Shown piece after piece: positions 16,693 through 26,388 of a stretch of DNA of 64,000 bases (positions within the stretch are counted from its first letter, which is position 1; every line of letters starts with the position of its first letter). Made by a program: the position numbers and the translations under genes. The DNA is from Lacibacter sp. H375. Lineage in GTDB: Bacteria > Bacteroidota > Bacteroidia > Chitinophagales > Chitinophagaceae. The DNA is taken from positions 2,480,001 through 2,544,000 of the forward strand of contig NZ_JBBKTT010000001.1 in assembly GCF_037892425.1 (NCBI RefSeq). The letters run 5' to 3'. Below the pieces are notes generated by a model. The model searched no databases. It was not told the DNA's origin and saw nothing but the letters and a program-made list of their open reading frames with translations.

Positions 16693-19668
16693 ATGAATAA
16701 AAGAACAGTATATCGTTATTTATTTTTAATAAGTCTTATTACAGGTCAACAGGCTTTACTTGCGCAAAAGCAGGTAAAGCCTGTTCCTCCTTTATATAGT
16801 GAGAAAGGAAAATTGGTGTACACCGCAGATGCGCAGGGAAATCGCATTCCTGATTTTTCTTACTGTGGTTACAAAGCATCTGAACAACCGATACCGAATG
16901 TTGATGTGAAAGTTGTGGTTCCTGTAAAACCAGGTGATGCAACCTTGCGTATTCAATCGGCATTGGATTATGTGGCTTCATTACCTGTTGATGCAAATGG
17001 TTTTCGTGGAGCAGTGTTACTACAAAAAGGAACGTATGAAGTGTTGGGTCAGTTACGTATTACTGCATCAGGTGTGGTATTGCGTGGTAGCGGCATCAAT
17101 GCAACAAACATTGTTGGTGCAGGAACTGGAAGGTTAGCATTGATCAAGATCGTTGGAAAGAATACGATTTCAAAAGAACTAACCGGGTTGAAAATTACCG
17201 ATCCGTATGTGCCGGTAAACGCTATGAGTTTTCTTGTTGATCAGATAGATATTAAAGATCATTCAAATAAAATTATTATCTGTCGTCCATCAACAGCCAA
17301 CTGGATCAACTTATTGGGTGCCGATCATTTTGGTGGTGGTATTACAGCAATAGGATGGAAACCAGGAGAACGGGATCTGTTCTTTGATCGTACTATTACA
17401 AAGATCGAAGGCAATACTGTTTACATTGATGCGCCGATTACCACTTCACTCGATACAACGTATGGTGGAGCAACAATGTATTTTTATAACAATGATGGCC
17501 GTATTAATAATTGTGCTGTTGAAAACCTCAAACTGATTTCTACTTACGACAAAGCAAATCCGAAAGATGAAGATCATCGCTGGAATGCCATTAATATCGA
17601 AAACGCAGAAGATTGTTGGGTGAGGCAAATTGCCTTTCATCATTTTGCAGGAAGTGCAGTAAGCGTTTTGGAAACTTCAAAGCGTGTTACTGTTGAAGAT
17701 TGTATTTCATTGGCACCGGTTTCTGAAATTGGTGGCCAACGTCGTTATACTTTTTTAACAACCGGCCAGCAAACTTTGTTTCAACGTTGTTATGCTGAGT
17801 ATGGTTATCATGATTTTGCCGTTGGCTTTTGCGCACCCGGTCCAAATGCATTTGTACAATGCGAATCAGTTTTGCCTTATAGTTTCAGCGGAACAATTGA
17901 CAGCTGGGCAAGCGGTGTTTTGTTTGATGTTGTGAATGTAGATGGTAATGCATTGCGTTTTGGTAACCGTTGGCAGGATGCTAATGGTGCAGGGTGGAGT
18001 GCGGCGAACAGTGTATTCTGGAATTGCAGTGCGGCACGCATCGATTGTTACAAACCACCAACTGCACAAAACTGGGCCTTAGGAAGCTGGAGCCAATTTG
18101 CTGGCGATGGTTATTGGAATGAGTCGAATAATACGATCACCCCAAGAAGTTTGTACTACGCACAGTTGGGTGAACGGCTGAATAAAAATATTGATCAACA
18201 GGCGCAGATCATGGAAGTGCCAACAGAAGCAAGCAGCAGTCCATCTGTTGAAGTTGCGCAGGCGCTTACAAAAGAAGCATCAAAGCCGAGATTACAATTA
18301 AAAGAATTTATTGCACAGGCATCAGTTCGCAATAAAATTCCTGTTGATGCAGGAAGCAATAAAACAATCGATCAGATCGGTATAAAGAAAATAGTTTCTC
18401 CAATACTTGCGCCTGCGTTACAAATCAAAAACGGCGTATTGGTAAGAGGCGATGAACTGATAACCGGGAAGCGTTCAAATGTGCAATGGTGGAGTGGTGG
18501 AGTACAGGGTAGAGATATTCAACAGTCCAAATGGCATATCACCCGTTTTGTTCCCGGTCGTACAGGTAAAGGTTTAACAGATGATTTGAACGAAGTGGTG
18601 AGTGAAATGAAAACTTCAAACACAATTGCTATTGAACATAACTATGGTTTATGGTACGACAGAAGAAGAGATGATCATCAACGTGTCCGCAGAATGGATG
18701 GCGAGGTATGGCCGCCGTTTTATGAATTGCCTTATGCACGAAGTGGAAAGGAAACAGCATGGGATGGGTTGAGTAAATATGATCTTACAAAATTCAATTT
18801 ATTTTATTGGAGTAGGTTGAAACAGTTTGCTGATCTCGCTGATCAGAATGGATTGTTATTGGTACATCAGAATTATTTTCAGCACAACATTATTGAAGCA
18901 GGTGCACATTATGCCGATTTTCCATGGCGCACTGCAAACAATATCAACAACACAGGGTTTGTAGAACCTGTGAATTATGCTGGTGATAAACGCATTTTTT
19001 ATGCAGAGCAGTTTTATGATATCTCCGATCCTGTTCGCAGAGAATTGCATAAAAAATATATCCGCCAATGCCTGAATAATTTCAAAGACAACAATGGAGT
19101 AATACAATTGATTGGCGAAGAGTTTACGGGTCCAACTCATTTTGTAAAATTCTGGTTGGATGTAATTCGTGAGTGGGAAAAAGAAACAGGCAAGCATCCC
19201 ATCATTGGATTAAGTGTAACCAAAGATGTTCAGGATTCGATTTTAGCAATATCTGCTTATGCAGCAGTTGTTGATCTCATTGATATCCGTTACTGGCATT
19301 ACCAGGCCGATGGCACAACATATGCGCCAAACGGTGGAGAGAATTTAGCACCACGTCAACATGCACGATTGTTGAAGCCGAAGAAAACAAGTTTTGAACA
19401 GGTATATCGTGCAGTGAAAGAATACCGGACAAAATACCCAACGAAAGCAGTTATGTATAGCGGCGATAATTATTCTGAGTTCGGTATAGCGGCATTCATG
19501 GCAGGTGGCAGTTTGCCGGTGTTGCCTGAAAATATTGATGCAGCAATTTTAAAAGCTGCTGTTGGAATGAAACCTGTTACATCGGCCAATGCGAATGAGT
19601 ATGTATTGAGCGATGGTAAGAACACTATTATTTATAACACAGTTACAAGAAAACTCGAAAGACGATAA
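16693..19668 (+). CDS. Large secreted beta-helix plus TIM-barrel-like protein (resembles DUF4955/DUF6298 proteins)
   Basis: 991 residues from the ATG at 16693, preceded by GAAAGGA; the TTG at 16684 is less likely. Signal peptide ends LLAQ. Residues about 60-500 form a parallel beta-helix (GAVLLQKGTYEV, VVLRGSGINAT, NAINIENAEDCWVRQI, VTVEDCISLAP), as in pectin-active lyases and hydrolases. After a linker (about 510-570), the C-terminal ~400 residues look like a separate (beta/alpha)8-type domain (WWSGGVQGRD, ITRFVPGRTGKGLTDDL, VIQLIGEEFTGP, KAVMYSG). E809 in LIGEE is a possible acid/base. I recall this pairing in Bacteroidota pectin loci but no proven activity. It follows the PL1 gene by 51 nt. 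Confidence 0.7.
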   Translation: MNKRTVYRYLFLISLITGQQALLAQKQVKPVPPLYSEKGKLVYTADAQGNRIPDFSYCGYKASEQPIPNVDVKVVVPVKPGDATLRIQSALDYVASLPVDANGFRGAVLLQKGTYEVLGQLRITASGVVLRGSGINATNIVGAGTGRLALIKIVGKNTISKELTGLKITDPYVPVNAMSFLVDQIDIKDHSNKIIICRPSTANWINLLGADHFGGGITAIGWKPGERDLFFDRTITKIEGNTVYIDAPITTSLDTTYGGATMYFYNNDGRINNCAVENLKLISTYDKANPKDEDHRWNAINIENAEDCWVRQIAFHHFAGSAVSVLETSKRVTVEDCISLAPVSEIGGQRRYTFLTTGQQTLFQRCYAEYGYHDFAVGFCAPGPNAFVQCESVLPYSFSGTIDSWASGVLFDVVNVDGNALRFGNRWQDANGAGWSAANSVFWNCSAARIDCYKPPTAQNWALGSWSQFAGDGYWNESNNTITPRSLYYAQLGERLNKNIDQQAQIMEVPTEASSSPSVEVAQALTKEASKPRLQLKEFIAQASVRNKIPVDAGSNKTIDQIGIKKIVSPILAPALQIKNGVLVRGDELITGKRSNVQWWSGGVQGRDIQQSKWHITRFVPGRTGKGLTDDLNEVVSEMKTSNTIAIEHNYGLWYDRRRDDHQRVRRMDGEVWPPFYELPYARSGKETAWDGLSKYDLTKFNLFYWSRLKQFADLADQNGLLLVHQNYFQHNIIEAGAHYADFPWRTANNINNTGFVEPVNYAGDKRIFYAEQFYDISDPVRRELHKKYIRQCLNNFKDNNGVIQLIGEEFTGPTHFVKFWLDVIREWEKETGKHPIIGLSVTKDVQDSILAISAYAAVVDLIDIRYWHYQADGTTYAPNGGENLAPRQHARLLKPKKTSFEQVYRAVKEYRTKYPTKAVMYSGDNYSEFGIAAFMAGGSLPVLPENIDAAILKAAVGMKPVTSANANEYVLSDGKNTIIYNTVTRKLERR

Positions 19669-19923
19669 ATGCTTCCTTAGTGGAGAGGCGATATGATTCC
19701 ATGGTGTGATTAGCGGCAGTGATGGAATAAATTACTGACTTGATGGAAATATTTCTTCTAAACTGGCTTTTTCGCTATGTAAAGCTACCTTTAAGAGTTG
19801 CCGGTTACAGTGCTGTAATGGTTGTTTCAAGAGCTGTATGAAAATGTAGAGGCCCGTTCCGGTTTTAAAGGATTCCTGATTTTTTTATGCTGATTTTTCA
19901 AGTCAGACAGATTTTATTTAAAG
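19669..19923 (+). promoter_or_regulatory. 255-nt intergenic region with probable promoter for the GH140 operon
   Basis: Longest gene-free gap in the window. It contains a direct repeat GATGGAA at 19721-19727 and 19742-19748, 21 bp apart (two helix turns), and a -7-like box TACCTTTA at 19786-19793 identical to that of the 7943-8004 promoter. The short inverted repeat TACAG-TG-CTGTA (19806-19817) lies near the expected start of transcription. The upstream blocks of the three-copy motif are not conserved here. About 130 nt of leader would separate the start site from the ATG at 19924. Confidence 0.45.
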
Positions 19924-21330
19924 ATGAAGACTCTCTTACAACGATATGCTTGGGCTCCACGAATGGTAATTCTTACCATTATCAATTTCTTATTTTGTAT
20001 TCAGGCTCAGGCACAAGTACAGCAATTAAAAGTTTCCGCCAATAAACGTTTCTTTCAAACAATAGATGGTAAACCTTTTTTCTGGATCGGAGATACAGGC
20101 TGGCTACTGTTTGTAAAGTGCAGTCGTGAAGATGCCATCCATTATCTCGAAACAAGAAAACAGCAAGGCTTTAATGTCGTACAGGTAATGGTGCTGCATG
20201 ACATGAACAATACAAAGAATGTATACGGTGATTATGCGTTGATCAATGAAGATGCATCGAAGCCTAATGTTACACGAGGAAATAATTTTGCGGATACAAC
20301 AGCTTACGATTATTGGGATCATGTTGATTTTATAGTGAGTGAAGCTGCGAAGCGAGGCATTTATATGGCAATGGTTCCTGTGTGGGGCAGTAATGTAAAA
20401 GGCGGAAAAGTAAATGCACAACAAGGAGACGCTTATGCAAAATTCTTATCCAATCGTTATAAAAACAAAACAAACATCATCTGGCTCAATGGTGGTGATG
20501 TAAAGGGAACAGAAGGAATGGATGTTTGGAAAGTGATTGGTCCAACCTTAAAAAAATTAGATCCAAAACATTTACTCACTTATCATCCACGTGGCAGAAC
20601 ATCTTCAAGTGATTGGTTTCATAACGAAGCATGGTTAGATTTCAATATGTTTCAAAGTGGACATAAAGATTACGCACAGGATACCAGTAGTAACGAGACC
20701 AATCATTATGGGGAAGACAACTGGAAGTTCGTTGATATAGATTATAAATTGAAACCGGTGAAGCCAACATTGGATGGTGAGCCTTCTTATGAAAATATTC
20801 CACATGGTTTGCACGATAGTTTGCAACCACGCTGGACAGATGCAGACTTGCGTCGTTATGCATACTGGAGTGTGTTTGCCGGTGGTGCAGGTTTTACCTA
20901 TGGCGAAAATGCAACCATGCAATTCAATAAAATGGGCGACTGGACAGCTAATTATGGTGTAACCATGAACTGGAAGCAGGCATTGTTATCACCTGGTGCA
21001 ACACAAATGGTTCATTTGAAAAAACTCATGTTGAGTAAATCGTATTTCGATCGGGTGCCTGCACAGGAATTAGTTGTTGATAGTGGCGAACGTTACAACC
21101 GTGTTGCTGCAACGAAAGGAACAAACTATGCGATGTTCTATGTTTATAATGGAAGAGATTTTAAAATAGATGCATCGAATCTGAAGTTTGTGGCGACAAA
21201 AGCAATCTGGTTTAATCCGTCTACAGGTAAGCAGCAGCCGGTTCAAGGGTATAAAAAAGGCACAACAAATTTTGATCCTCCCGGTGAACAGAAAGATGGT
21301 AACGATTGGATATTGATTTTGGAAAAATAG
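19924..21330 (+). CDS. GH140-family apiosidase-like glycoside hydrolase (DUF4038)
   Basis: 468 residues, signal peptide ending AQAQ. The family pattern is clear: RFFQTIDGKPFFWIGDTGWLLF at the start, a TIM barrel with LNGGD (D192) and LDGEPSYE (E286), then a small C-terminal beta-domain of the collagen-binding-2 type. D192 and E286 match the catalytic Asp and Glu positions expected for GH140. The known GH140 activity is an endo-apiosidase that cuts between apiose and the galacturonan backbone of rhamnogalacturonan II. That, with the downstream sugar-catabolism genes, is the main evidence that apiose-bearing pectin is the target. Other DUF4038 proteins exist, so GH140 is likely rather than certain. 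Confidence 0.85.
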   Translation: MKTLLQRYAWAPRMVILTIINFLFCIQAQAQVQQLKVSANKRFFQTIDGKPFFWIGDTGWLLFVKCSREDAIHYLETRKQQGFNVVQVMVLHDMNNTKNVYGDYALINEDASKPNVTRGNNFADTTAYDYWDHVDFIVSEAAKRGIYMAMVPVWGSNVKGGKVNAQQGDAYAKFLSNRYKNKTNIIWLNGGDVKGTEGMDVWKVIGPTLKKLDPKHLLTYHPRGRTSSSDWFHNEAWLDFNMFQSGHKDYAQDTSSNETNHYGEDNWKFVDIDYKLKPVKPTLDGEPSYENIPHGLHDSLQPRWTDADLRRYAYWSVFAGGAGFTYGENATMQFNKMGDWTANYGVTMNWKQALLSPGATQMVHLKKLMLSKSYFDRVPAQELVVDSGERYNRVAATKGTNYAMFYVYNGRDFKIDASNLKFVATKAIWFNPSTGKQQPVQGYKKGTTNFDPPGEQKDGNDWILILEK

Positions 21331-21334
21331 AAGT

Positions 21335-22252
21335 ATGCGTTTAAAAGTATTCATCATTTATTGTTCAATACTCATTCTGCTTGTTTCCTGTTCAAGCAAG
21401 GCCTATCTGTTCACATCCTTTCATGAACCTGCCGACGCAGGTTTACGGATGTTGTACAGTTATGATGGAAAAAACTGGACGGATCTTGATACAGTTCTTT
21501 TACAACCGAAAGTGGGTAATCAGAAAGTGATGCGTGACCCAAGCATGCTGCAGGGGCCGGATGGTGTATTTCATTTGGTGTGGACGAGCAGCTGGCGTGG
21601 CGATCCTGGTTTTGGTTATGCTTCATCGAAAGATCTGTTGCATTGGAGCGATCAGCAATTCATCAACGTGATGAAGAACGAGCCAACAACGGTGAATGTA
21701 TGGGCGCCTGAATTATTTTATGATGATGAAGCAAGGCAATACATTATCATCTGGGCCAGCTGTATTCCAGGAAGATTTGAACAAGGCATTGAAGAAGATA
21801 GTAACAATCACCGCATGTATGTAACTACAACGCCTGATTTTAAAACGTTTAGTGATACAAAACTATTTATCGATCCAAAGTTCAGCGTTATTGATGCTGT
21901 GATCGTGAAACGAAAGAAAGATGATTATGTGCTGGTGCTGAAAGATAATACAAGACCTGAGCGGAATCTTAAAGTGGCATTCGGCACTTCAGCGCTTGGT
22001 CCATGGAAAAATATTTCAAAACCATTTTCCGACAATTTCACCGAAGGTCCATCGGTGGTAAAGTTGAAAGATGAGTGGCTGATCTATTTCGATTCGTACC
22101 GAAAGAAAATTTATGAAGCGGTTGCAACGAAAGACTTTGTAAAGTTTGAAAATGTAACGACGAAAGTAAAAGTACCGGAAGGGCATAAGCATGGAACGAT
22201 TGTACCGGTGAAGAAGAGAGTGATAAAAAAGTTACTAAAGAATAAGCAGTGA
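21335..22252 (+). CDS. GH43-like five-bladed beta-propeller lipoprotein
   Basis: 305 residues; lipoprotein signal LLVSC places it at a membrane surface. Propeller motifs of clan GH-F are present: RDPSML (D68), WAPELF, VIDAVIV (D187) and TEGPSVV (E237). These give a plausible catalytic triad D68/D187/E237 in the usual order and spacing. GH43 members remove alpha-L-arabinofuranose, beta-xylose or beta-galactose; the substrate here is unknown. The first half after the lipobox reads FTSFHEPADAGLRMLYSYDGKNW, which is the first blade. It starts 4 nt after the GH140 stop and is clearly co-transcribed. The basic tail KKRVIKKLLKNK is unusual but short. Confidence 0.85.
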   Translation: MRLKVFIIYCSILILLVSCSSKAYLFTSFHEPADAGLRMLYSYDGKNWTDLDTVLLQPKVGNQKVMRDPSMLQGPDGVFHLVWTSSWRGDPGFGYASSKDLLHWSDQQFINVMKNEPTTVNVWAPELFYDDEARQYIIIWASCIPGRFEQGIEEDSNNHRMYVTTTPDFKTFSDTKLFIDPKFSVIDAVIVKRKKDDYVLVLKDNTRPERNLKVAFGTSALGPWKNISKPFSDNFTEGPSVVKLKDEWLIYFDSYRKKIYEAVATKDFVKFENVTTKVKVPEGHKHGTIVPVKKRVIKKLLKNKQ

Positions 22253-22254
22253 AC

Positions 22255-24099
22255 ATGAAATTGATTGTAAAGAACATTTTGGTTAGTAGTGTTATTTTCT
22301 TCACTCCTTTAGGGGATGGGGACTTGCTTGCGCAAGATACCGTTCGCTATACTGGTACAACTTTGTCTAACGTCGATTATCATCACGGGCAATTATCGCC
22401 TGTAGTAGGTGTGCATAATATTCAAACGATGAGAGCCAACCGTGCAGATACAGCAGCCACTTCATGGACATATAATCATGCACCTATGCTGGCTTACTGG
22501 AATAACACTTTCTATTTGGAATATCTAAGCGATCCTGTTGGCGAACATATCCCTCCGGGTCAAACATTATTGCAAACATCAAAAGATGGTTACAACTGGA
22601 CTTATCCTGTAGTAATTTTTCCTCCATATAAAATACCGGATGGTTTTGTAAAAGAAGGCAAGACGGATACTGCAAAGAATAGCTATGCTGTGATGCATCA
22701 ACGCTTTGGTTTTTACACATCTAAGTCAAAACGATTATTTGCATTGGCGTTTTATGGAATTGCATTGGGACAAAAAGATGATCCCAATGATGGCAATGGA
22801 ATTGGTCGTGTGATCAGGGAAATAAAGGCAGATGGTTCATTCGGGCCGATCTATTTTTTACGATATAATCATTCCTTCAACGAAAAGAATACAAATTATC
22901 CGTTTTATAAATCATCAAAAGACATGGGCTTTGTTGCAGCATGTGATGAAATTCTGAACACGCCTTTGCTGATGATGCAGACGGTAGAGGAAGGCGACCG
23001 TAACGATCCTTTGATTCCTTTGCAGAAAGATTTCAAGGCGTTCAATTATTATCATTTGCCAAATGGAAATGTAGTAGGACTCTGGAAGTCGGCATTAACA
23101 AGCATTTCGAAAGACGAAGGAAAAACCTGGCAATACAATCCAACAAGAGCACCGGGTTTTGTAAACTCCAATGCGAAAATATGGGGACAGCGTACCAGCG
23201 ATGGGAAATATGCAACAGTTTACAACCCTTCTGAATTTCGCTGGCCTTTGGCCGTTAGTGTGAGTGATGACGGCTTGAAGTATGAGAATCTTCTGTTGGT
23301 AAATGGCGAGATCACTTACATGCGTTACGGAGGTGCATACAAGAGTTACGGTCCGCAGTATGTACGTGGTATTCAGGAAATGGATGGAAAACCTGCCGAT
23401 AACAATATGTGGGTGACTTATAGCATGAACAAAGAAGATATGTGGGTGAGTCGTGTTCCTGTTCCTGTAAAAAACAAAGTAGCAGCACATGTAAATGATG
23501 TATTCAACAACATGACTGAAGGCAAAGAACTGAATGAATGGAATATTTATAGCCCACTTTGGTGCAGGGTGAATGTAGAAACTATCAACAATCAGAAAGT
23601 AATTGCCTTGCACGACAGCGATCCGTTCGATTATGCAAAACTTGAACGCATTTTTCCTGAATCGAAGAACCTGGTAGTTGAATTTTCGGTAACAGCACAA
23701 CAATCCAACACTGGGAATTTAGAAATTGAATTGCTTGATAAAAAAGGAACTGCTACTCTTCGCTTAATGCTTGATTCAACAGGCAGTATTTTAACCAAGC
23801 AGGGTTATCGTAATAAGAGTCTGGGTAAATACACTGCAGGCGAGCAACTCAACATCAAAATTGACTTAAATACAACAACACGTTTCTATACTGTCACGAT
23901 CAATAATGGTAAACCTAATCTGAATCTCTTTTTCCAACCGGTTGAATCAGTAGAACGTTTGTTGTTCAGAACAGGTGCGGTACGTCGTTTCCCAAATGCT
24001 GATACACCAACAGACCAGGATTATGATCTGCCGGGTGCAAACGGAAAAGATAAAGAAGCGCTTTATCAAATTCATTACTTAAAAACAAAATCACTCTAA
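22255..24099 (+). CDS. Secreted sialidase-like (BNR) beta-propeller with C-terminal beta-sandwich, substrate unknown
   Basis: 614 residues from the ATG at 22255 (a GTG at 22249 is less likely), 2 nt after the previous stop. The signal peptide is odd: a hydrophobic run is followed by TPLGDGDLLAQ, coded by a repeat-like stretch (22301-22321). The mature part contains Asp-box-type motifs such as SISKDEGKTW (about 282-291) and LQTSKDGYNW, and a long conserved-looking core (SYAVMHQRFGFYTSKSKRLF, YMRYGGAYKSYGPQYVRGI). The C-terminal ~190 residues form a LamG/CBM-like sandwich. The fold suggests a GH33-like or propeller lyase enzyme acting on an acidic sugar, but no characterised family is recognised. 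It directly precedes the sugar isomerase gene. Confidence 0.75.
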   Translation: MKLIVKNILVSSVIFFTPLGDGDLLAQDTVRYTGTTLSNVDYHHGQLSPVVGVHNIQTMRANRADTAATSWTYNHAPMLAYWNNTFYLEYLSDPVGEHIPPGQTLLQTSKDGYNWTYPVVIFPPYKIPDGFVKEGKTDTAKNSYAVMHQRFGFYTSKSKRLFALAFYGIALGQKDDPNDGNGIGRVIREIKADGSFGPIYFLRYNHSFNEKNTNYPFYKSSKDMGFVAACDEILNTPLLMMQTVEEGDRNDPLIPLQKDFKAFNYYHLPNGNVVGLWKSALTSISKDEGKTWQYNPTRAPGFVNSNAKIWGQRTSDGKYATVYNPSEFRWPLAVSVSDDGLKYENLLLVNGEITYMRYGGAYKSYGPQYVRGIQEMDGKPADNNMWVTYSMNKEDMWVSRVPVPVKNKVAAHVNDVFNNMTEGKELNEWNIYSPLWCRVNVETINNQKVIALHDSDPFDYAKLERIFPESKNLVVEFSVTAQQSNTGNLEIELLDKKGTATLRLMLDSTGSILTKQGYRNKSLGKYTAGEQLNIKIDLNTTTRFYTVTINNGKPNLNLFFQPVESVERLLFRTGAVRRFPNADTPTDQDYDLPGANGKDKEALYQIHYLKTKSL

Positions 24100-24104
24100 A
24101 TATT

Positions 24105-25517
24105 ATGTCACTAAAAACAAACACTACACTCGGCATTATCATTGGGAACCGTGATTTCTTCCCGGATAAATTGGTAGCCGAAGCAAGAACAGAAATACTT
24201 GACCTGTTTAAGCTACTAAACATCACGCCCGTTTTGTTAAGCGATGCTGATTCAAAACTTGGTGGCGTAGAAACATTTGCGGAAGCACAAAAATGTGCAG
24301 CCTTATTTAAAAAGCATGCTGATGATATTGATGGCATTCTGGTAGTGTTGCCAAACTTCGGCGACGAAAAAGGTGTGGCGGAAACGATCAAGCTGTCAGG
24401 ATTGAATGTGCCGGTATTAATACAAGGCTATCCTGATGATCTTGGAAAAATGGATGTAGTAAATCGTCGTGATGCATGGTGCGGAAAGATTTCTGTGTGC
24501 AATAACTTATACCAGTATGGGATAAAATATTCGCTTACAACAAAACATGTGGTAAGTCCCAAAGACGATTCGTTTATCACTGATCTGAAAAACTTCACTG
24601 CTACATGCCGTGTGGTAAATGGTTTGCGCAAAGTTCGCATTGGTGCAGTAGGTGCAAGACCTACCGCATTTAATACGGTTCGTTACAGCGAAAAATTATT
24701 GCAGCGCAATGGTATTTCAGTTACAACTGTTGATCTCTCTGAAATTTTAGGCAATGCCAATAAATTAACGGCTGATGATAAATCAGTAAAAGAAAAGCTG
24801 GAGAAAATTCATGCTTACACCAACACAGGGTTAACGCCACCTGATAAATTAGTACAGATCGCAAAGCTTGATGTGGTACTTGCAGATTTTATGGAAGAGA
24901 ACAGCCTGGATGCTACTGCTATTCAGTGCTGGACATCTATTCAGAAAAACTACGGTTGTAATGTGTGTACCAGTATGAGTATGATGAGTGAAAACATGTT
25001 GCCTTCTGCCTGCGAGGTGGATGTAACAGGAACACTCAGCATGTACGCCATGCAATTAGCAAGCGGTTCGCCATCTGCATTGGTTGACTGGAATAACAAC
25101 TATGCTGATGATGATACCAAATGTGTGTTGTTCCATTGCGGTAACTGGGCTAAGTCATTTTTGCCCGACATCAGCATCAGCACGGCACCCATCTTAGGTA
25201 CAAGTGTTGGTACTGAAAATACGTATGGCGCATTGGATGGCCGCACACCGGCAATGCCATTAACCTATGGTCGCATAAGTACAGATGATTGCAAAGGCGT
25301 CATCAAGGCTTATGTTGGGGAAGGGGAATTAACAAACGATGCACTTAATACATTCGGTAATCGTGCCGTTGCCCAGATCAACAACCTGCAAGAGTTAATG
25401 AACTATGTATGCCGCAATGGTTTCGAACATCATGTGGTGATGAATGCCAGCAAAACTGCAGGCATCTTAAAAGAATCGTTTGAAAATTATTTGGGTTGGG
25501 AAACTTATGTGCATTAA
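24105..25517 (+). CDS. L-fucose/arabinose isomerase-family sugar isomerase
   Basis: 470 residues, no signal peptide, cytoplasmic. The family features are the N-terminal alpha/beta domain (LGIIIGNRDFFP, GILVVLPNFGDE), the substrate region IGAVGARPTAFNTVRYSE, and the metal-binding motif SACEVDVTGTLSMYAM with E304 and D306. Enzymes of this family interconvert an aldose and a ketose using Mn2+; known substrates include L-fucose, D-arabinose and L-arabinose. Here it is followed without gaps by a split transketolase and an FGGY kinase. I infer a route of the type aldose to ketose to ketose phosphate to C2 transfer. Apiose (released by GH140) and D-arabinose (from Kdo cleavage) are both candidate substrates. 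Confidence 0.9.
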   Translation: MSLKTNTTLGIIIGNRDFFPDKLVAEARTEILDLFKLLNITPVLLSDADSKLGGVETFAEAQKCAALFKKHADDIDGILVVLPNFGDEKGVAETIKLSGLNVPVLIQGYPDDLGKMDVVNRRDAWCGKISVCNNLYQYGIKYSLTTKHVVSPKDDSFITDLKNFTATCRVVNGLRKVRIGAVGARPTAFNTVRYSEKLLQRNGISVTTVDLSEILGNANKLTADDKSVKEKLEKIHAYTNTGLTPPDKLVQIAKLDVVLADFMEENSLDATAIQCWTSIQKNYGCNVCTSMSMMSENMLPSACEVDVTGTLSMYAMQLASGSPSALVDWNNNYADDDTKCVLFHCGNWAKSFLPDISISTAPILGTSVGTENTYGALDGRTPAMPLTYGRISTDDCKGVIKAYVGEGELTNDALNTFGNRAVAQINNLQELMNYVCRNGFEHHVVMNASKTAGILKESFENYLGWETYVH

Positions 25518-25521
25518 TTGA

Positions 25522-26364
25522 ATGAATAACAGAATGACAACAGAAGAATTAAAAATTAAATCCATCAACTACAGGAAAAAAATTCTGAAGTATATCGTTG
25601 GTGCCAATGCCGGCCATACCGGCGGCAGTTTATCCTGCACGGATATTTTGAATGTGTTGTACAATCATGTGTTGAATGTGTCGCCACAAAACTTTTCTTC
25701 GCCCGATCGTGACCGTTATGTACAAAGTAAAGGTCATTGTGTGGAAGCATTGTTTGTTGTGTTGGCTGACCAGGGTTTCTTTCCTGAGGAAGATCTGAAC
25801 ACCCTGTGTAAATATAAATCACATTATATCGGTCATCCAACCAAAAAAGTAAAAGGTGTTGAACAGAACACCGGTGCGTTGGGTCATGGTTTGCCGATTT
25901 GTGTGGGAACAGCCATTGCAGCAAAATTGGATAATAAAGATTTTCGTGTATTCACGTTGATGGGCGATGGTGAATTACCCGAGGGTAGCAACTGGGAAGC
26001 TGCATTAAGTGCATCGCATTACAAGCTTGATAATTTATGTGCCATTGTAGATAAAAACAGTTTGCAGATCACTGCAGCAACAGCTGATGTGATGAATACT
26101 GATCCGCTGGATAAAAAATGGGAAGCATTTGGATGGTCAGTAAAAATCGTGAACGGCAATGATATTGACGAACTGAAAGCTGTGTTTGATTCATTGCCTT
26201 TTGAAAAAGGAAAGCCATCCGTAATTATTGCGAACACCACCAAAGGGAAAGGGGTAAGCTTTATGGAGAATGAATTGAAGTGGCACCATGGCGTACCTAA
26301 CAAAGAACAATACGAACAGGCAATGAACGAATTAGATAAAAGTCTTGCAGAAGTCACAGCTTAA
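25522..26364 (+). CDS. Transketolase, N-terminal (pyrophosphate-binding) subunit
   Basis: 280 residues, equal to the N-terminal third of a full transketolase. The opening HTGGSLSCTDILNVLY, the GHP motif (YIGHPTKK), GALGHGL and the thiamine-diphosphate/Mg motif GDGELPEGSNWEA (G148-A160) are intact. It works with the next gene product as a two-subunit transketolase. Split transketolases are common in dedicated sugar pathways, for example apulose-4-phosphate transketolase AptA/AptB of the apiose route and the sulfo-transketolase route. Start: ATG at 25522, with another in-frame ATG at 25534. It is 4 nt after the isomerase stop. No sulfonate genes are seen, so the apiose assignment is favoured (inference). 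Confidence 0.95.
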   Translation: MNNRMTTEELKIKSINYRKKILKYIVGANAGHTGGSLSCTDILNVLYNHVLNVSPQNFSSPDRDRYVQSKGHCVEALFVVLADQGFFPEEDLNTLCKYKSHYIGHPTKKVKGVEQNTGALGHGLPICVGTAIAAKLDNKDFRVFTLMGDGELPEGSNWEAALSASHYKLDNLCAIVDKNSLQITAATADVMNTDPLDKKWEAFGWSVKIVNGNDIDELKAVFDSLPFEKGKPSVIIANTTKGKGVSFMENELKWHHGVPNKEQYEQAMNELDKSLAEVTA

Positions 26365-26388
26365 TAAAAAGCGAAAGAAAAATAGAAT

